A DNA stretch of 64,000 nucleotides from Deltaproteobacteria bacterium. GTDB taxonomy: Bacteria > Desulfobacterota > Desulfobacteria > Desulfobacterales > B30-G6. Positions within the stretch are counted from its first letter, which is position 1; the number at the start of each line of letters is the position of its first letter. The stretch lies in contig JAJDNW010000020.1 in NCBI GenBank assembly GCA_022340465.1, positions 1 through 64,000 on the forward strand, given 5' to 3'. Of this stretch, positions 9,258 through 18,281 are shown piece after piece. The notes beneath the pieces are model-generated. The model did no database searches. It was not told the DNA's origin and was given only the letters and a program-made list of their open reading frames with translations. A program made the translations under genes and the position numbers.

Positions 9258-10508
9258 TCAGTCGAAATCGACCTTCATCAGAGCAAAAAAGGTGCCCGCA
9301 ATCAGGAACACCGAAACCGTAAAAACGATCCGGTAGGAATCACCCTCCAGCCACGCGAATCTGTCCAGAAACCGCCCGAAAGCGAGGGGAAGGCCGGTGG
9401 CGAACAACAGGGTCAGCAGCGGAGCAACGGCAAAATAACTGGTGGCGTCATTCAGTCCGGACAGCCTGCCCACGGTCGGTCCGAATACGATCGAACGCGT
9501 GCCCCGGCAGGCACCGAACAAAAAGGAGGCCAGCAGAAAGCTCCAGTATTCCCTGAAAACGACGATAAGCAGGAGGGCGGCGATGGCGGCGATCTTGGAA
9601 AAGATGTACTTGTCCCGGGGGCTAAGATATCCCATGGAGCCCAGGAGAATGTTGCAGCTGATAGCGCCGAGATAGAGCAGCCCCACGAACATTCCCGCCG
9701 CAATGGCCGGTTTGATGCCGCAATAGGTGGTGGCATAGTTGGCGTAAAAGGAGATGGCCGTCACCACCACGAAGTAGTCCATATCGCCCGCCAGGAAATA
9801 TAAAAAATTCCTGTTTTTGAGGATAGCTCTCACGGAATCCAGCGTGTACCGCAGGAGGGACCGCCCACCGCGGTCGTTGTTTTTCCCGTCCCGGGCCACC
9901 TCCCGGGTAAACAGAAACAGTACGGCACTCGCAGCGAACAGAACCCCCACCGCGATGAAGATCAAAGCGGATGCCCTCGACGAGAAGGAATATTTCTCGA
10001 CCCACTTGACGATGAAAATGCTGCAGATCAACCGGGCCACGTGCTGGGAAATCATCATGTAGGAGAAACCCATTACGGTTCGTTCGGCGGAAAACATGTT
10101 CACGGCATAGTTCAGCCAAACCGGTACGGTCATGCCGATGCATACGGAAAACACCGCATAGGAGATGAAGAACACGAGAAGAATGGCCGGAATCTTGCCG
10201 AACAAAAACAGAAAACAGCCGAAAAAAAGGAGGGCGACACCCGACACGACGTGCAGCCAGATCACGGCGTTGCGCTTGAAGATCATTCCCGAGGTAATGT
10301 AGCTGGCAAGCAGACCGAAAACGGAGCACCCCACGAAGAAGATGGCCGGAATGAAGCCGATGACAAAACTCGAAGCGCCCAAACTTTTGAGAAACAGCTG
10401 CAGGAAGGTCGACTCGATGACCACCGGCAGCCCCAGGCCCCACAGGAATTCCACGCTCGATATGCCGAAAGCGTTCTGCTTGAAGTATTGGTCGATCGTC
10501 TTTTTCAT
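9258..10508 (-). CDS. MFS-type membrane transporter
   Basis: An integral membrane protein of about 416 residues with around twelve hydrophobic segments, consistent with the major facilitator superfamily. A cytoplasmic basic loop (REVARDGKNNDRGG) sits in the middle, between the two six-helix halves. No substrate motif is recognisable. I chose the ATG at 10508 (MKKTIDQY) because the upstream in-frame extension to 10577 runs through a repeat found elsewhere. It precedes the amidase on the same strand with a gap of about 60 bp, so the pair may be co-transcribed, with the carrier perhaps importing an amide (inference). Confidence 0.8.
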   Translation of the reverse strand: MKKTIDQYFKQNAFGISSVEFLWGLGLPVVIESTFLQLFLKSLGASSFVIGFIPAIFFVGCSVFGLLASYITSGMIFKRNAVIWLHVVSGVALLFFGCFLFLFGKIPAILLVFFISYAVFSVCIGMTVPVWLNYAVNMFSAERTVMGFSYMMISQHVARLICSIFIVKWVEKYSFSSRASALIFIAVGVLFAASAVLFLFTREVARDGKNNDRGGRSLLRYTLDSVRAILKNRNFLYFLAGDMDYFVVVTAISFYANYATTYCGIKPAIAAGMFVGLLYLGAISCNILLGSMGYLSPRDKYIFSKIAAIAALLLIVVFREYWSFLLASFLFGACRGTRSIVFGPTVGRLSGLNDATSYFAVAPLLTLLFATGLPLAFGRFLDRFAWLEGDSYRIVFTVSVFLIAGTFFALMKVDFD

Positions 10509-10514
10509 TCTTTT

Positions 10515-10572
10515 GAACCACAAAGGCACAGAGGACACAAGGATGGTCACTCCCTGTGTGCTCTGCGCCTCT
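10515..10572. repeat. ACCACAAAGGCACA dispersed repeat, palindromic copy
   Basis: AACCACAAAGGCACAGAGG followed by an inverted partner ending GCTCTGCGCCT gives an imperfect stem of roughly 17 bp just upstream of the MFS gene. A half copy (ACCACAAAGGCACAAAGG) lies at 22741-22758. Confidence 0.5.
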
Positions 10573-10716
10573 AACAAAGTGAGTAATAATGGTTACGTAG
10601 TTGCCCGTGAGCCACGGTTCAACCATCGCCCATATACCAGATGTTTTCGCAAAGAAAAAGAACTTGTTGCCGCCATCCTGTTTGCATGTTGCCCCGATAT
10701 TTGCTAAAGCTGATGC

Positions 10717-11478
10717 ATGTGGCCGCATGACACCATATCTTTTAAAAAAAAGCCCACCTGGCTGGCCAGCAAGGTGCCCGGATTCATCTTCTATTCCAAC
10801 GCCGTTTGGGCGGTAATCGCCGCCTCGCGCCTGGCCCGCAGGGGGCTCTATTCCGCCAGGGACCGGATTCACAGCAGCCTCAGCATTTTGAAATCCCTCG
10901 AATACCTGGGAACCGACGTCAGGGTCGAAAATCTGGACATGCTGTCGAAATTGAAAAACCCCTGCGTTTTCGTCTCCAACCACATGAGCGTGCTGGAGAC
11001 CTTCATTTTTCCCTGCTTGATCCTGCCTTACAAGGCATACACAGTGGTGCTGAAACACAGCCTGATGCAGTACCCTGTATTCAAACACGTGCTGCGCAGC
11101 CTGGACCCCATTGTGGTGGGCAGAACCAATCCGCGGCAGGATTTCAGGACGGTCATGGAGGAGGGCCTCGCCAATCTGAAGAACAATATTTCCGTGTTGA
11201 TATTTCCGCAGACAACCCGGGCGCTCGACTTCGACCCGGCCAAATTCAACACCCTCGGAATCAAGCTCGCCAAACGGGCCAAGGTGCCGGTGATACCCGT
11301 GGCCGTCAAAACCGACGCCTGGGGCATAGGAAAATGGGTGAAGGACCTCGGCAGGATCGACCCCTCCAAGCCGGTGAGGGTCTGCTTCGGCGAGCCCGTC
11401 CACATCAGCGGCGCCGGCAAGACCGAGCACCGCTCCACCATCGATTTCATCGCAGCCAAGCTGGCCTGCTGGGAATAA
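10717..11478 (+). CDS. PlsC-like lysophospholipid acyltransferase
   Basis: A 253-residue protein of the 1-acyl-glycerol-3-phosphate acyltransferase (PlsC) superfamily, expected to acylate a lysophospholipid or similar acceptor at the inner membrane. Motif I reads NHMSVLE: the catalytic His89 is kept but the usual Asp of HX4D is Glu94. Motif III reads FPQTTR (163-168) instead of FPEGTR. Motif IV-like VPVIPVAVKT follows. These substitutions suggest either altered acceptor choice or lower activity. The start is uncertain because no strong ribosome-binding site precedes 10717. A perfect hairpin follows the stop. Confidence 0.8.
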   Translation: MWPHDTISFKKKPTWLASKVPGFIFYSNAVWAVIAASRLARRGLYSARDRIHSSLSILKSLEYLGTDVRVENLDMLSKLKNPCVFVSNHMSVLETFIFPCLILPYKAYTVVLKHSLMQYPVFKHVLRSLDPIVVGRTNPRQDFRTVMEEGLANLKNNISVLIFPQTTRALDFDPAKFNTLGIKLAKRAKVPVIPVAVKTDAWGIGKWVKDLGRIDPSKPVRVCFGEPVHISGAGKTEHRSTIDFIAAKLACWE

Positions 11479-11521
11479 CCCGTTCGCCCCGTTCATCTCG
11501 GATGACCGGGGCGAACGGGTT
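11477..11521 (+). terminator. perfect 15-bp hairpin after the acyltransferase gene
   Basis: AACCCGTTCGCCCCG at 11477-11491 is exactly complementary to 11507-11521 with a 15-base loop. There is no T-run after it, so it may act as an RNA-stabilising end or a Rho-associated terminator rather than a canonical intrinsic one. Confidence 0.6.
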
Positions 11522-11621
11522 CTGGAACGCGGCTTCCCTCTTCGCTCCGAGAGCTTCGCCGAGACCGCCCGCCGCTAATATGCGGTCCAAAGCAGGATTT
11601 TCAACTTGATCATGGTCGGTA

Positions 11622-13670
11622 TCATCGCCCCGCCGATCCTACAAAACACCCTTCAAACACAGGATCCACGCGGTCTTCGAACTCCCCCATTGGCATGGGC
11701 GGCGCGTCGTCGCCGGCCAGGGCTTCCCTTACCGACAGCCTCACATCCCTTGCCCACTGTTTTGCCTTATTCAACAACCTAGCCCACGCAGTCTTTTCCA
11801 GGGCACTGCTCTCTGCCTGGTAATAATAGGGAAACCGCAGGAAGACATTTCCGGCCTGTGCTTTTACCCAGTACCCCTGGTAGGGCTCCATCAGGAGCTC
11901 GTTGTATGAGTGATATACGGCGTTTTCCCAGCACCAGATCCTGAGGTCGATATAGGGGTTGTTGCCGTCCATGAACAGGATGCTCTGCGGGCCAAAGATG
12001 ATCGCGCCGTTGGCATCGTAAACGACGACCTGCACATCCCCCCAGTAATAGCGGGCGTCGTTGGGCGGCGCGACCATGTTCCAGCCGTTTTGTGTCGTCG
12101 GGTTGTAGCCCAGCTTGACGTCGATGTCGAATTCCTTGCTCACGGGGATGCCGCTGAAGTTCACCGTCAACCCTTCCCGCGCCAGGATCCAGTAGGCCCG
12201 GCCCGGCTCCATCTTCAAGCCCTTGCCGAACTCGATGTATCTGCCCTGCACAGCATCATAGGTGCCGATGCGGTAGTTGGCCGGGTCGTAATCGATGTTG
12301 AAGACGGCCCGGGGGTCGGGGTTGTCGGGCCAGTGTACGATGGATGCCATGCCGAAGTCGCCCAGTTCTTCCCCTGCCGCGATCGGCGGGAGGGAGTCCG
12401 GCTCGGAAGTGCCCACCTTGAAGGAAAACGTGTCGGACCACGGCGACGCCAGTCCGGTGTCATCCACATACCGGACCTGCCAGGCATACTTGAGTCCTGT
12501 CGTCAAACCAACGCTGCCGATGATGTACTGGGTCAAGTCGGTTGTGGAAATGATCGGGTTCACGGCAGCGCCTGTATCCGCACGCATTATTTTCCATTGT
12601 GTCTGATAGTGTATGCTGCTGCCGTCCGGATCGTCGAAAGCGCTTGATTTGAGGGTTATGGGGTTTTCCCCTGAAAAAATGCTTTCGATTGGAGGAGCGA
12701 CCCCGGTCGGCTTTACGGGGGGGTGCATCCCGGCTTCAAGCCGTTTGTTCAAAATCAAGCCCCCTCCTCCGACCACAAAAACATTGTATGCTGAGCTGCC
12801 CCATACGCCATATGGGTAAGCACTCGGGTTGTACTGCACCCCCCACGAATTTCCGTCAAAATACTCGATTACCCTGTTGTCGCTGCCGCCTACCGCATAT
12901 ATATCGCTGTCCGATGTGCCCCATAAGCCGTTAGGGTAATCAACCACCCCAAGTTCCGCCGTCCAGATGTCGCCTGCATTCCCGTCATAATGCAATATGT
13001 TCGTCGCCCCACAGGCGAAGACATCTGAAGCGGAATTTCCCCAGACAGCGGTAAGCGGGCTAGTTCCGGGATTGGTCATAGGCGCCCAAGTGCTGCCGTC
13101 ATACTTCAGGATCGTACCGTTTTCCCCCACGGCAAAAACGTCGTTTTCGGAAGCGCCCCAGACGGCATTCAGCGTGTAGGCGGTGCCGCTGCTATGGACT
13201 TCCCAACTGCTGCCCGTATAGTGCAGGATAACGGCGGTTCCCCCTGTGGGAGGTTGAGCGCCGACAATAAACACCTCGCCGTTGGCACTGACCCAGACGC
13301 CGTTCAGGTCGGCCGAGGTATTAATGTCGCTCACAAGCGACCAGGTGCCATCATAGTGATATATGGTTCCATTGCCACCCACGGCATAGACATTGCTGCC
13401 GGAATTGCCCCGGACATCCCTCAAAACGACACCATTGGCAACGACGTTCTGCTCCACCCAACTGCTGCCGTTAAAATGAAGGATGGTCTCCAGCCCTCCT
13501 GCCGCAAAAACATCGCTCCCCGAGGTACCCCAGACAGCATACAATGTTTCTGTCGTCGGAACCGATCCCATGGCAGTCCACTCCTCGCCGGCCACGTGAT
13601 TGACCATGAATAAACTGCAAAACGCCACTGTCGTGACAACGAAAGCCACAAGTCTATTTTTCGGCTGCAT
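11622..13670 (-). CDS. exported beta-propeller-like repeat protein
   Basis: A 682-residue exported protein. A signal peptide occupies about residues 1-28 (hydrophobic run ending near VAGEEW). Residues 30-310 hold about seven copies of a ~40-residue repeat with the core AVWG-S-SDVFAVG, which resembles a beta-propeller blade. A fibronectin-III-like stretch (YAWQVRYVDDTG) follows, then a ~250-residue C-terminal region of unknown type. No C-terminal sorting signal or membrane anchor is obvious. It is the last gene of a minus-strand cassette with a FecR-domain protein and a TPR/barrel protein, which suggests that it is displayed on or released from the cell surface. The ATG at 13670 has GGGGG just upstream. 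Confidence 0.72.
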   Translation of the reverse strand: MQPKNRLVAFVVTTVAFCSLFMVNHVAGEEWTAMGSVPTTETLYAVWGTSGSDVFAAGGLETILHFNGSSWVEQNVVANGVVLRDVRGNSGSNVYAVGGNGTIYHYDGTWSLVSDINTSADLNGVWVSANGEVFIVGAQPPTGGTAVILHYTGSSWEVHSSGTAYTLNAVWGASENDVFAVGENGTILKYDGSTWAPMTNPGTSPLTAVWGNSASDVFACGATNILHYDGNAGDIWTAELGVVDYPNGLWGTSDSDIYAVGGSDNRVIEYFDGNSWGVQYNPSAYPYGVWGSSAYNVFVVGGGGLILNKRLEAGMHPPVKPTGVAPPIESIFSGENPITLKSSAFDDPDGSSIHYQTQWKIMRADTGAAVNPIISTTDLTQYIIGSVGLTTGLKYAWQVRYVDDTGLASPWSDTFSFKVGTSEPDSLPPIAAGEELGDFGMASIVHWPDNPDPRAVFNIDYDPANYRIGTYDAVQGRYIEFGKGLKMEPGRAYWILAREGLTVNFSGIPVSKEFDIDVKLGYNPTTQNGWNMVAPPNDARYYWGDVQVVVYDANGAIIFGPQSILFMDGNNPYIDLRIWCWENAVYHSYNELLMEPYQGYWVKAQAGNVFLRFPYYYQAESSALEKTAWARLLNKAKQWARDVRLSVREALAGDDAPPMPMGEFEDRVDPVFEGCFVGSAGR

Positions 13671-13726
13671 AGTGCCCCCATCGATTCTCGACATCGAAAA
13701 TTACCCCCAATGTTGCGACCTTGAGG

Positions 13727-14731
13727 TTACTCCGGCATCTGCGGAAAATCCGGCAGATTGCCCAGGTAGCCCTCTTTGGCCTGCTCGATTATATCGACCC
13801 GGACGGTGCTGGGGCGTTCTTTGGTCACGCCCGACTGCACCACGGTCCTGTAGATATCGCCGGCTCTGACCTCCTTGGTCTCGAAGTCTTCGGGTACGGC
13901 GACGATGACTTTCTCGGGCACCAGCACCCTGACGTCTGCCTTGACAATGGCCTCGATCCCTTTTCCTGCCTGTATTTCACCCGCTTCGGGTTCATAATCT
14001 TCTGGCGCCACGCTGATGAACTGGTCCAGCAGGCGCTTGACCGCTTCGGGTGAAACGTTGACCGGCTTGGACGGGTATCCCCCGGCATACACCCTTGATG
14101 ACTGGTAGTCGGTCAGCACGACGGGTTCTCTCGCCGGGTCTACCAGTCCCGCCAATTCGATGGAGGTTTTTTCCAATGCCGTGGCTATGGTCACTTCCGC
14201 GGAGGCTTCGAGCACGAAATCGGAGCCCCGCACGCCGCAGACGGCCGTAGGCGTCTTCACCTTGAATTCCGAACGTTTGAATTTGAGCAGTTTCACCACG
14301 AAAAACCGCGCCTTGCCGAAAGCCATGCGAAGAAACGACGATCGGCTTTTCTTCTTCTTGTCGTAAACACTCTGGTTGAGTTCCAGCTTCGTTTCCGAAG
14401 CCAGGGAGAGAATACTGCCGTCGTTCATCCTGAAACGGATCTTGCCTCTTTTCAGGGTGGTTACCGTGTCCCCCCTGTAAAGGGGCAGGCCCGGCCGCGC
14501 CCGGTATCCCTCGTGCGCATTCTCGGCGTGCATCACCACCACGTCACCCCTGACCCGCTGGACGCTTCCGATGGGCGCACCGAACCCCGGCATGAATGTA
14601 TCAGCAATGACAACGCCTGCCGGCAGGATGGTACCGGTGGCGGCGATGCCCGGCGAACAGAGGCCCGCAAAAAGAAATGCCGCAACAGCCAGACCACGGA
14701 TTGCCGTCAATGTACCTTTACATGTATTCAT
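13727..14731 (-). CDS. FecR-domain exported protein
   Basis: A 334-residue protein with an N-terminal signal peptide (hydrophobic run ending near GIAATG) and a periplasmic FecR domain at about residues 55-175: VRGDVVVMH, LYRGDTVTT, FRMNDGSILSLASETKLELN, and TAVCGVRGSDFVLE. Unlike the sigma-regulator FecR of iron uptake, no anti-sigma N-terminal domain or ECF sigma gene is present. This stand-alone type is common near secretion and surface-protein genes. It sits 18 bp after the TPR/barrel gene and 56 bp before the propeller-like gene, so the three are probably one operon. GGAGAG precedes the ATG. Confidence 0.85.
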   Translation of the reverse strand: MNTCKGTLTAIRGLAVAAFLFAGLCSPGIAATGTILPAGVVIADTFMPGFGAPIGSVQRVRGDVVVMHAENAHEGYRARPGLPLYRGDTVTTLKRGKIRFRMNDGSILSLASETKLELNQSVYDKKKKSRSSFLRMAFGKARFFVVKLLKFKRSEFKVKTPTAVCGVRGSDFVLEASAEVTIATALEKTSIELAGLVDPAREPVVLTDYQSSRVYAGGYPSKPVNVSPEAVKRLLDQFISVAPEDYEPEAGEIQAGKGIEAIVKADVRVLVPEKVIVAVPEDFETKEVRAGDIYRTVVQSGVTKERPSTVRVDIIEQAKEGYLGNLPDFPQMPE

Positions 14732-14749
14732 TTTATCTCTCCAGCAAAT

Positions 14750-16225
14750 CTAAAATTCCAATTCAAGTCCCATGCCCAGGCTGTTTCTCCTGTAATCGTA
14801 CTCCTCGATATTGGAATGATTGGTGATATGGTTGTATTCCAGAGTGACAAAAAGCCAATCCCGGTAAACCGGTCGTTTGAGCGCCGCAATCCCGGAGAAC
14901 TTGTCGTCTTTCCTTGTCTCCCCGGGAAAATTCGGGTACTCCTTGTGGTAGTAGTACAGTTCCAGGTCCATGATAAGGCGCCATCCAAGCTCCATGGAAA
15001 TGCCCGCCTTGAGTTTTGGACGGGTGTAGTCGTAGGCTGACACATCGGCGGTACTCGTCTCGTAGCCGACCCCCCCGAAAACGAATCCACGTCCGCCAAA
15101 CACGTGGTAGTAGACATCGGCATACAGGTCGTGAAGGCTGCCGTCCCGGTCGTCATTCTGGCGGTAATCCCTCAGATAGTAGGAGTAAACGAATCGGGTC
15201 AGGAGATTCCTGTTGGGTTGCCAGAAAACCGAAGGGCGCAGCTGGTGCTGCAGCAGATAGTCCTCGTCGTCGAGCGTGTAGAGCCTGGGTATGTAATTGA
15301 GGCCGAAAAGCAAAGACCCGCTGGAATAGGTCCCGTAAAGGTCGGCGCTGGTGTCGGACATGTCGAACTGGTCCAGGTCGAAATACCAATTCTGGCCGCG
15401 CTCGATTCCGGCCCCCAGAACCAGATCGCTGCGATTGACGATATTGTAGCGTCCACCCGCCCGGGCGTAAACACCCGAATCGGCTTCATCCGACGGGAAC
15501 AGGTCCATGTCCGTGGGGTCCAGGGGAACGTTGTCGTCGTAGATATATTGCAGGGCAAAGTCGAGATAATACGGTTTTTGCGCCGGCTCCGCACCGAGAA
15601 TGCCCAACCATTTTTCCGCGTTCCTCTTCTCCGCCGGCGTGTCGGCATTGTCCTTTACATAGGTAAACTGTTCTTTCGCCGCCCCCGTATTCCCCGTTTG
15701 ATAGTTGCATATGCCGGCATAGTAGGTGCTGTTGACCTTCAGGGAGGGGCTCCTTTCCGCGGCCTTTTCAAACAGGGGAGCGGCCTCGCCGTAGCGCTTC
15801 TGCCGGTAAAGACAGATGCCGCCGTAATAGGCGGCCAGCACGTTGGAATCGTCCTCCCCGGCACCGGCTGCAAAGTGTTCGGCGGCCGTGCCGTACTGCT
15901 CGGTGTGGTAATAGAGCAGACCCAAGTCGTAGTTCAGGCCGGACAGATCCGGATCTTTGTCCCAGGCGGCTTCGAGATTTTCTCGGGCCTCTTCGTAACG
16001 TCCCTGCTCTGTATGGACCCGACCCAGATATTGCAGGTAAACCGGGTTTGCAGGATCGGTTTCAAGAGCCTTCTTGAAGAGGCTTTCGGCTGACTGGTAG
16101 TCTTTGGACTCATATGCAAAAACCCCCAGATCGTAATATCCGCCTCCTGCTTCCGCTGCCTGGGCCGACAGACCGGCACCCGCCAAGAGAAGAACCGCCA
16201 ACGCAACCGCCAACGATCGACGCAT
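14750..16225 (-). CDS. TPR protein with C-terminal outer-membrane beta-barrel
   Basis: A 491-residue envelope protein. Residues 1-24 form a signal peptide, and residues 25-205 contain about five tetratricopeptide repeats (for example YLQYLGRVHTEQGRYEEARE). Residues 215-491 alternate polar and aromatic residues as in an outer-membrane barrel and end in ELEF, with the C-terminal Phe that BAM substrates usually carry. This periplasmic-TPR plus barrel layout resembles Slam-type surface assembly modifiers, but I cannot confirm that family by eye. It is the first gene of a three-gene cassette. GGGGGA precedes the ATG at 16225. Confidence 0.78.
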   Translation of the reverse strand: MRRSLAVALAVLLLAGAGLSAQAAEAGGGYYDLGVFAYESKDYQSAESLFKKALETDPANPVYLQYLGRVHTEQGRYEEARENLEAAWDKDPDLSGLNYDLGLLYYHTEQYGTAAEHFAAGAGEDDSNVLAAYYGGICLYRQKRYGEAAPLFEKAAERSPSLKVNSTYYAGICNYQTGNTGAAKEQFTYVKDNADTPAEKRNAEKWLGILGAEPAQKPYYLDFALQYIYDDNVPLDPTDMDLFPSDEADSGVYARAGGRYNIVNRSDLVLGAGIERGQNWYFDLDQFDMSDTSADLYGTYSSGSLLFGLNYIPRLYTLDDEDYLLQHQLRPSVFWQPNRNLLTRFVYSYYLRDYRQNDDRDGSLHDLYADVYYHVFGGRGFVFGGVGYETSTADVSAYDYTRPKLKAGISMELGWRLIMDLELYYYHKEYPNFPGETRKDDKFSGIAALKRPVYRDWLFVTLEYNHITNHSNIEEYDYRRNSLGMGLELEF

Positions 16226-16485
16226 GGTATCGTCCCCCTATATAGTCAAGCGTTCATAAGGATGGTTTCAATGCGAATGATTTTGTGTTATCCACGACAG
16301 GTAAATCAGCGGCCGATAGCAGAGTCGAAGGTATGAGGAAGGCCCCTCGAAAGGGTCCGATCCGCCTTTGGCGCTAATTTGGATTATTGTATAAAGAAAT
16401 ACCAACGATGTCAAATAGTAATAACCTTCGGCGGGGCAAGATTTGTGCGCCGCATTTTTCAGGACCGGAAAGAGGATGACTCACT

Positions 16486-16980
16486 ATGTCCGGCATTCGT
16501 GCAAAAACAATCAGCGGCCTCAAGCGAGGCGACGTGTTTATCGTTTCCAGAACCTTCGGCGAAAATGAGGTGAAAACATTTGCCGATATCACCCACGACT
16601 ACAACCCGGTCCACTTCGACGATCGCTTTGCCGAGGCCAAGAATTTCGACGGGCGCATCTGCCACGGCCTGCTGACGGGCGCCATGGTCACGGAAATCGG
16701 GGGGCAGATCGGGTGGCTGGCCACCCAGATGAACTTCGAGTTCAAAAAGCCGGTCTATTTCGGCGATACGATTACCTGCCGTTTCCTCATCGCCGACGTG
16801 GATGCGCGCGGATGGGCCCGGGCGGAGATAACCATGAAAAACCAGGACGGACTTACCGTGGTGGAAGCGTGGATTACCGGGCGGCTCCCGGGGAATCGAG
16901 ACATCGAGGTGCTGGAGGCCATGGTGGCCGAGGGGGACCCCACCAACGGATTGAGAGGCAAGAGGGCTGAAGATCAGTAG
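16486..16980 (+). CDS. MaoC-family (R)-specific enoyl-CoA hydratase-like protein
   Basis: A 164-residue single hot-dog-fold protein of the MaoC/PhaJ type, expected to hydrate trans-2-enoyl-CoA to (R)-3-hydroxyacyl-CoA. The hydratase-2 motif with catalytic Asp38 and His43 is intact (DYNPVH), followed by GRICHGLL. AAAGAGGAT lies upstream of the ATG. It is a single gene, convergent with serB; no polyhydroxyalkanoate genes are close by, so its pathway is open (lipid, PHA or aromatic degradation). Confidence 0.88.
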   Translation: MSGIRAKTISGLKRGDVFIVSRTFGENEVKTFADITHDYNPVHFDDRFAEAKNFDGRICHGLLTGAMVTEIGGQIGWLATQMNFEFKKPVYFGDTITCRFLIADVDARGWARAEITMKNQDGLTVVEAWITGRLPGNRDIEVLEAMVAEGDPTNGLRGKRAEDQ

Positions 16981-17117
16981 GCTTTAACGTGAGATTTTGG
17001 CCATCCGTGAGTTGCCGGTGCTGTCGGTAAGCTTCTTGCTGTCTGCGCCGACAACAGACAAACGGGCCACCGGCTACTGGATAAGCCTCAGGTTTTCTAA
17101 CCCGCTTACCTTCCTGA

Positions 17118-18281
17118 TCAATCTTCCGGTATGCCCAGGAAATAACGCAAACCGGACAGGTTGTCCGTGGTGATCATGCCGTCGCTGTATTCCTTGAGGA
17201 TCTCCTTGGGGCTGAAGGCAATGGCCAGGCCCGCATTTTGCAGCATGAAGCGGTCGTTGGCGCCGTCTCCCACGGCCACGATCTGATCTTTGGTAATGTT
17301 CTCCAGGCGTGCGATCTCGATGAGGATTTCTCCCTTGCGCTCCGCATCGATAATTTCCCCCTTGATGCTGCCGGTCACCTGCCCGTTTTCTATCTCGAGC
17401 TCATTGGCGTAAACGTAATCGAGCCCCAGGCGCTGCTTGAGATAATCGGTGAAAAAAGAAAACCCGCCTGAGATCACGCCCACCTTGTAGCCCATGAAGT
17501 GGAGCGTGGAAATCAGATCCTCGGTACCGGGTGTCAGGTGGATCGATTTCGTCAGGGATTCCAGCTGGTCGGTGGTCAGGCCCTTCAGCAGGCTCACCCT
17601 TTTTCTGACCGCATCCTTGAAATCCAGGTTCCCGCTCATGGCCTCCTCGGTCATGGCCTTTACGTCGGCGCCCACGCCGGCGACCTCCGCCAGTTCGTCA
17701 ATGACCTCCCCCTGAATAATGGTACTGTCGCAGTCGAAAACGACCACGCGCTTGGGTTTCTGAAAGCGATCGTATTTTCTGAGGGAAACGTCCAGACCGG
17801 TCTTGCCGGAAAAGTCATAGAACATCTTGCGCAGGGCGGCGATATCCGCCACATTCGACGTGTCCACGGTGATCTCCATGGCAATGTATTCACCGCGCGC
17901 AATCATCTTGATGGTTTCAATGTTGATATTTTTTTCGGAAAAAATGCCGGACACGCCGGCCACAATGCCCGGTCGGTCGCGTCCCATCAGGGTAAACAGC
18001 ATCAGGTGCTTGTTGACGATTCTGCGGCCCTCCTCGTACGGTTCCACCCGCAGGCCCAGGTTGAAATCGGCGCCCACGGGCTCGACAGCCTTCATCATCT
18101 CTTCGTAGCCGATGTCGGACGTACTCATATCCACCACCAGAAACATGGTGAAGTGCCCCCGCACGGCACGGGCCTCCACGTCCACGATATTGATTTTTAG
18201 CCCGGCAAGGACACTCGTCACCGAGTGGACCAGCCCGGGCTTGTCCTTTCCCACCGCTGAAATGACATACAAGGTGTTCAT
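17118..18281 (-). CDS. serB: phosphoserine phosphatase with tandem ACT domains
   Basis: Last step of serine biosynthesis, hydrolysing phosphoserine. Two ACT regulatory domains fill residues 1-175 (first strands TLYVISAVGKDKPG and HLMLFTLMGRDRPG). A HAD phosphatase domain follows, with the nucleophile motif FDCDST, SGGFSFF and VGDGAND. The 387-residue length fits the ACT-ACT-HAD type. I chose the ATG at 18281, with AAGGG nine bases upstream, rather than the one at 18302. The upstream spacer carries an AACCC-type repeat. The gene stands alone and converges on maoC. Confidence 0.95.
   Translation of the reverse strand: MNTLYVISAVGKDKPGLVHSVTSVLAGLKINIVDVEARAVRGHFTMFLVVDMSTSDIGYEEMMKAVEPVGADFNLGLRVEPYEEGRRIVNKHLMLFTLMGRDRPGIVAGVSGIFSEKNINIETIKMIARGEYIAMEITVDTSNVADIAALRKMFYDFSGKTGLDVSLRKYDRFQKPKRVVVFDCDSTIIQGEVIDELAEVAGVGADVKAMTEEAMSGNLDFKDAVRKRVSLLKGLTTDQLESLTKSIHLTPGTEDLISTLHFMGYKVGVISGGFSFFTDYLKQRLGLDYVYANELEIENGQVTGSIKGEIIDAERKGEILIEIARLENITKDQIVAVGDGANDRFMLQNAGLAIAFSPKEILKEYSDGMITTDNLSGLRYFLGIPED

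Noticed and set aside
9622-11496. 624-residue open frame on the minus strand across the MFS and acyltransferase genes
   Set aside because: It is antisense to the acyltransferase and frame-shifted against the MFS gene. It has no coherent domain and the two genes it overlaps have clear family motifs.
17000-17110. Possible riboswitch or small RNA between maoC and serB
   Set aside because: Some short inverted repeats are present (for example GCCGGTG with CACCGGC), but they fit a bidirectional terminator of convergent genes no better than chance structure, so I do not list it as a feature.
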